A stretch of 64,000 bases of DNA. It comes from Prinsepia uniflora (taxonomy: Eukaryota; Streptophyta; Magnoliopsida; Rosales; Rosaceae). Under the pieces are notes generated by a model, which was not told the origin of the DNA, did not search any database, and worked only from the letters and a program-made list of their open reading frames with translations. Shown here in pieces: positions 60,924 through 64,000 of this stretch. How positions within the stretch are numbered: position 1 is the stretch's first letter; each line of letters opens with the position of its first letter. Where the stretch lies: NCBI GenBank assembly GCA_032719365.1, contig CM064871.1, positions 60,896,416 to 60,960,415 on the forward strand, written 5' to 3'. The position numbers were made by a program, and so were the translations under genes.

Positions 60924-63807
60924 TGTCAGGACCCACCCCGGATTCACCCCAAAAACCGAGGTCAATCCTGCTCCCGTCTGACACCCCGGCACAAAACCAA
61001 AGTAAACTCACTCTGAACCACCAAAGTACTCAGTCAAACGCAGGAGAAACTTTTACACATGCCGAAGTCAAGTTGAACAGAGCATAGTACCGATTACAAA
61101 AGAAAGAAAACCGATAAACTAGATACACGCACACGGAAAATTTAAAACACTCCGGGGTCGCTCTCGCAACTTCTATGCCTCAGACGCTGCCTTGACGACG
61201 GAACCCCGCTTTAGCTCCACGACCTGGAGGGCAATTTAAAAACCAGAAAAGTGTGAGTGGACCATAACTAATAAACGTTTCGAAAACCATTTTATAAACA
61301 AACCAGGGTTTTAGCCCTCCGTTTTGAAAACACACATGCATAACCCGTTAAATGAAAACAATTATAAATCACGTAATCATCACCATTAAAACAGTTACAG
61401 AATCATTGTAAAAACAGTTATAGAAATTACGTCATAAACCTCATAAAACCATGTCATAAGTATCCGATCAAACCTACTGGACCTATCCGAGTCTTTAAAC
61501 TCCCGAATCTTTAAACTCAATCCAGGCATCAATAATATCCGAGTCTTTAAACTCAACAGGCCTACGGGGGAAATATAAGTATATCCGAGTCTTTAAACTC
61601 AATCCGGGCCTATCCCCCGTCAAACATAATCCGGGTCTTTAAACCCAATAACCAGATCTAGCAAATTCAATCCAAACCGTTTGAAAACCTTTTTGAAACC
61701 CATATCCAAACCCGAATCGGAAATCACCGGTCCGAAGCCCTTCTGGCGTCCAGAACCGTCATTCCGAACCCAAATCCGGAATTCCACTTTTCAACTTTAA
61801 AACCAAATTTCGCTTTCCAAAATCTGATTCTAAAACCGAAAGTCTTGATCATCGAAATCACGTTCAAAAATCCCTTTATAAGCAGTCAAAACCAGTTCTC
61901 ATTTGAAAACCCCAAAACCTGGCCTTATACTCAGAAATCGACATTCCTCGTAAAACGTGCCAATTACGTTATTTATCGAAAACCGTGCAATTATGTAAAA
62001 CCAACATAGCATATTTCACAATCATGAAATCATATATAAAACCATAAAACAATTAGAGAAAAACAGTTATGCATGCTCGAGTTTAGAGAAGGGGTCCACT
62101 CACTGATACCGAGCCCTCAATCGCGTCCCGAACGTTTCGTACGTTCCTCAGCTTCCACGGGAAGTCCCGATCCTGTCAACAAGCACCCAAGAACGTTACT
62201 AACATGTCTACGAAGGTCCACCTAATTTTCCCCAAAAAACCCCAGGTCCTAAACGTAACGAACCGAAACCCTAAACCTTCAACCTCGCGGAACTAACCTC
62301 AAACGACGTCCGAACAACCTGAAACCAATTCCAATAGACTCGACACAACACCTAGACCAAAAACCAAGTTGACCGTTTCCCTAAAAGCCGCCGCACGCGC
62401 CTCCCAAAGTGGCTGCGCGTGGGCCTCACGCGCCAGCTACAGTGTCACCAGCAACCTCTGGTCGACCCGGTTCGAACCAGTCTCTGCAATTCGAACCGGC
62501 GTGGCCGGTTCTCCACCGTCCTGCCACCAAAACTGCTCCTCTCTTCACCATCTTCTTCGTCCAGACCTAAGATACCGTTTCCCCTACTCCAAACACCTCG
62601 ACTCAGCCTACAACTCGTCGACTCAAGCTCGAACAAAAACCCGAACCAGTCCCCTGTTCTCTTCTCCGGCCACCCAAGTCTTCCCCCGCCACAGCAACCA
62701 CCATAGACGGTTCCTAAGACCTCACTTATACTCACCCAACTCACCAAAACCGTCGACTCACTCCCTAAGTCCACGACTTCCAATTTGAAAATTGACTGCA
62801 AAATAGAGTCTCGAAAGGAAAACCAGAAATTACCTGCCCTCTGGTCGCCGTCGTGAGCTCAGCCGTGAGTAAGTATCTCCTCCCGTCCTCCTCCGTCCTC
62901 TGGACGCCACCAGCAGTCTCGATTGGTTGAAAATGGTAGCACCACCACTCAAAACTCCTCCCTGTTCACTCTATTTTCCCCCTGGTTTCCCGTGGCTCAC
63001 TTCTCACCCACACACAACCACTGCACCTCCAAACCTCCTCACTGTCTCCCTCTCACTCTCTGAGTCACTCCTCACTCACCAAAACACACCAACACTCACG
63101 ATTACCTCTCAATTTTCTCTCAATCTCCCCCTCTGTTTCTGTTCTTCGAACACACACACACACACAACACACACGGTTACACCCCAAATAATTGGACCGT
63201 GCACTCACTAGAACCAACCAGACTCCCTACACGTGTCACCATCCTCCCTCTTTCTCTCACAAGTGGCTCAATCCCAGCCATCCACTTGTCCCTCTCTGTT
63301 GCACCAGACCCAAGGTACAAACGACCAAAATACCCTTCCTCTAAAACCAAAATTACCGTTGTGCCACTACCTTTCTAGACCCATAACTCTCACATCCTAA
63401 CTCCGATAAACACGTGCCGCCTGTCGTTGAATTCAGGACTACGAGATCTACCTAATAGTCCTAGGGCAACGTGCCAAAACCCGATTGTAACAAAAGTCAA
63501 CTTTTTCCCCCTAGTTTAACCAGATTACGGTTATGCCCTCAACCTTCTGAACATCATAACTTCCTCCTCGGATGTCGGAATCGGGCATGCCACCTGCCTA
63601 CGGATTCGTGACGTCCTAAACTATGTCCTGGTCATCGGTCAAAACCCAATTGACTACCCGAACTAAAAGTCAACTATTCGCCCAACCTAGGGGCAAAATC
63701 GTCATTCTACGCTAACAACCCTATCGAGACCAACTAACCACCGATTAAGCTTACTAATCCTTCACTAATCACCGTCTTAACCCTAATTCCCGGGACGGGT
63801 CGTTACA
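60924..63807 (-). mobile_element. 3' LTR (2,884 bp) of a Ty3/gypsy element extending right
   Basis: Plus-strand ends are TGTCAGGACCC and GGGTCGTTACA. The flanks TTATG (60919-60923) and ACCTA (63808-63812) do not match, unlike the solo LTRs. The right side instead shows a polypurine tract on the minus strand, so this is the 3' LTR of an element whose body lies beyond the window. Landmarks: CTGGAGGG near 61224, GTGAGTGGAC at 61253-61262, dyad cassette at 61499-61646, GTCCACTCAC at 62094-62103 and hairpin at 62415-62433. Confidence 0.88.
61499..61646 (-). repeat. Dyad-repeat cassette, 5 copies
   Basis: Plus-strand copies start at 61499, about 61505-61515 (one arm GAA), 61541, 61587 and 61633 (GGG...CCC arms). 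Confidence 0.88.
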
Positions 63808-64000
63808 ACCTACCCTCCTAAAAAGAATTTTGTCCCCGAAATTCCACAACTAGTTCCCAACACTAGGGGTCTCCTACCCGGTAAGCAACATCAAGTCAAC
63901 AACAACTTCTCCTGGGTTTCCTGTCTATCATCTCCACCTTGGGTATTTCACTCCATTCCCCAACTACCAGTTTACCACGTCTAACCCTTTCTCAGTCCCA
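63808..64000 (-). mobile_element. Polypurine tract and 3' end of the retroelement interior
   Basis: On the minus strand, TTTTTAGGAGGGTAGGT lies directly before the LTR start TGTAACG and is the expected polypurine tract. Just upstream, GAATTTCGGGGACAAAATTC resembles the conserved end of Tekay/Del chromovirus polyproteins and tails. The remainder to 64000 would be the internal 3' region; no domain is long enough to read. Confidence 0.7.

Noticed and set aside
60924..63807. Solo LTR interpretation of the right-most copy
   Set aside because: Its flanks do not match, and a polypurine tract adjoins it; it is better read as a 3' LTR.

Overview
The window is plant nuclear DNA, almost certainly from a eudicot. 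The evidence is intron-rich plant genes, a Cassandra-type TRIM carrying plant 5S-like sequence, a hAT-type MITE, and long LTRs of a Ty3/gypsy element. I cannot name the species from the sequence alone.

Layout. A four-gene island (about 23.6-39.9 kb) sits between two retrotransposon deserts. In the island: an RBM25-type splicing factor (+, 24197-29292, 7 coding exons), an ENT1-type nucleoside transporter (-, 30061-31675, 2 exons), a SPARK-domain receptor-like kinase (+, 34710-37142, 8 exons), and an intronless PUB18/PUB19-type U-box E3 ligase (-, 37398-39458). In Arabidopsis, as I remember it, RBM25 and PUB19 are neighbours (At1g60200/At1g60190), and both are linked to abscisic acid responses. 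The PUB gene here has an ABRE next to a CE3-like element about 0.2 kb upstream of its start codon.

The deserts (1-23.6 kb and 40.7-64 kb) are built mainly from one family of very long LTRs (about 1.8-3.3 kb), beginning TGTAACGACCC and ending GGGYCYTGACA or GGTCTTGTCA. I count twelve LTRs. Ten behave as solo LTRs flanked by 5-bp target-site duplications, eight of them perfect. Three nests (LTR inside LTR) can be peeled apart to the base, and a fourth insertion sits in the truncated 5' LTR at the left edge. The left-edge LTR is followed by an initiator-Met tRNA primer-binding site. The right-edge LTR is preceded (on its own strand) by a polypurine tract and a motif resembling the 3' end of Tekay/Del-type chromoviruses. 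The rest is satellite-like tandem arrays (20/40/80, 24-25, 68, 72 and 82 bp units), a Cassandra solo LTR, a decayed LINE reverse transcriptase and unclassified repeats.

The most unusual signal is inside the LTRs. They share a scaffold: two related 5' modules, a GC-rich hairpin, then an element bounded by GTGAGTGGAC and its exact reverse complement GTCCACTCAC, followed by a splice-acceptor-like CCCTCCAG. A variable tandem-repeat cassette sits in the middle of that element. In seven LTRs the cassette is an array of a 14-bp dyad whose arms change together (GAG/CTC, GGG/CCC, AAG/CTT). In the other LTRs the same slot holds unrelated short repeats.
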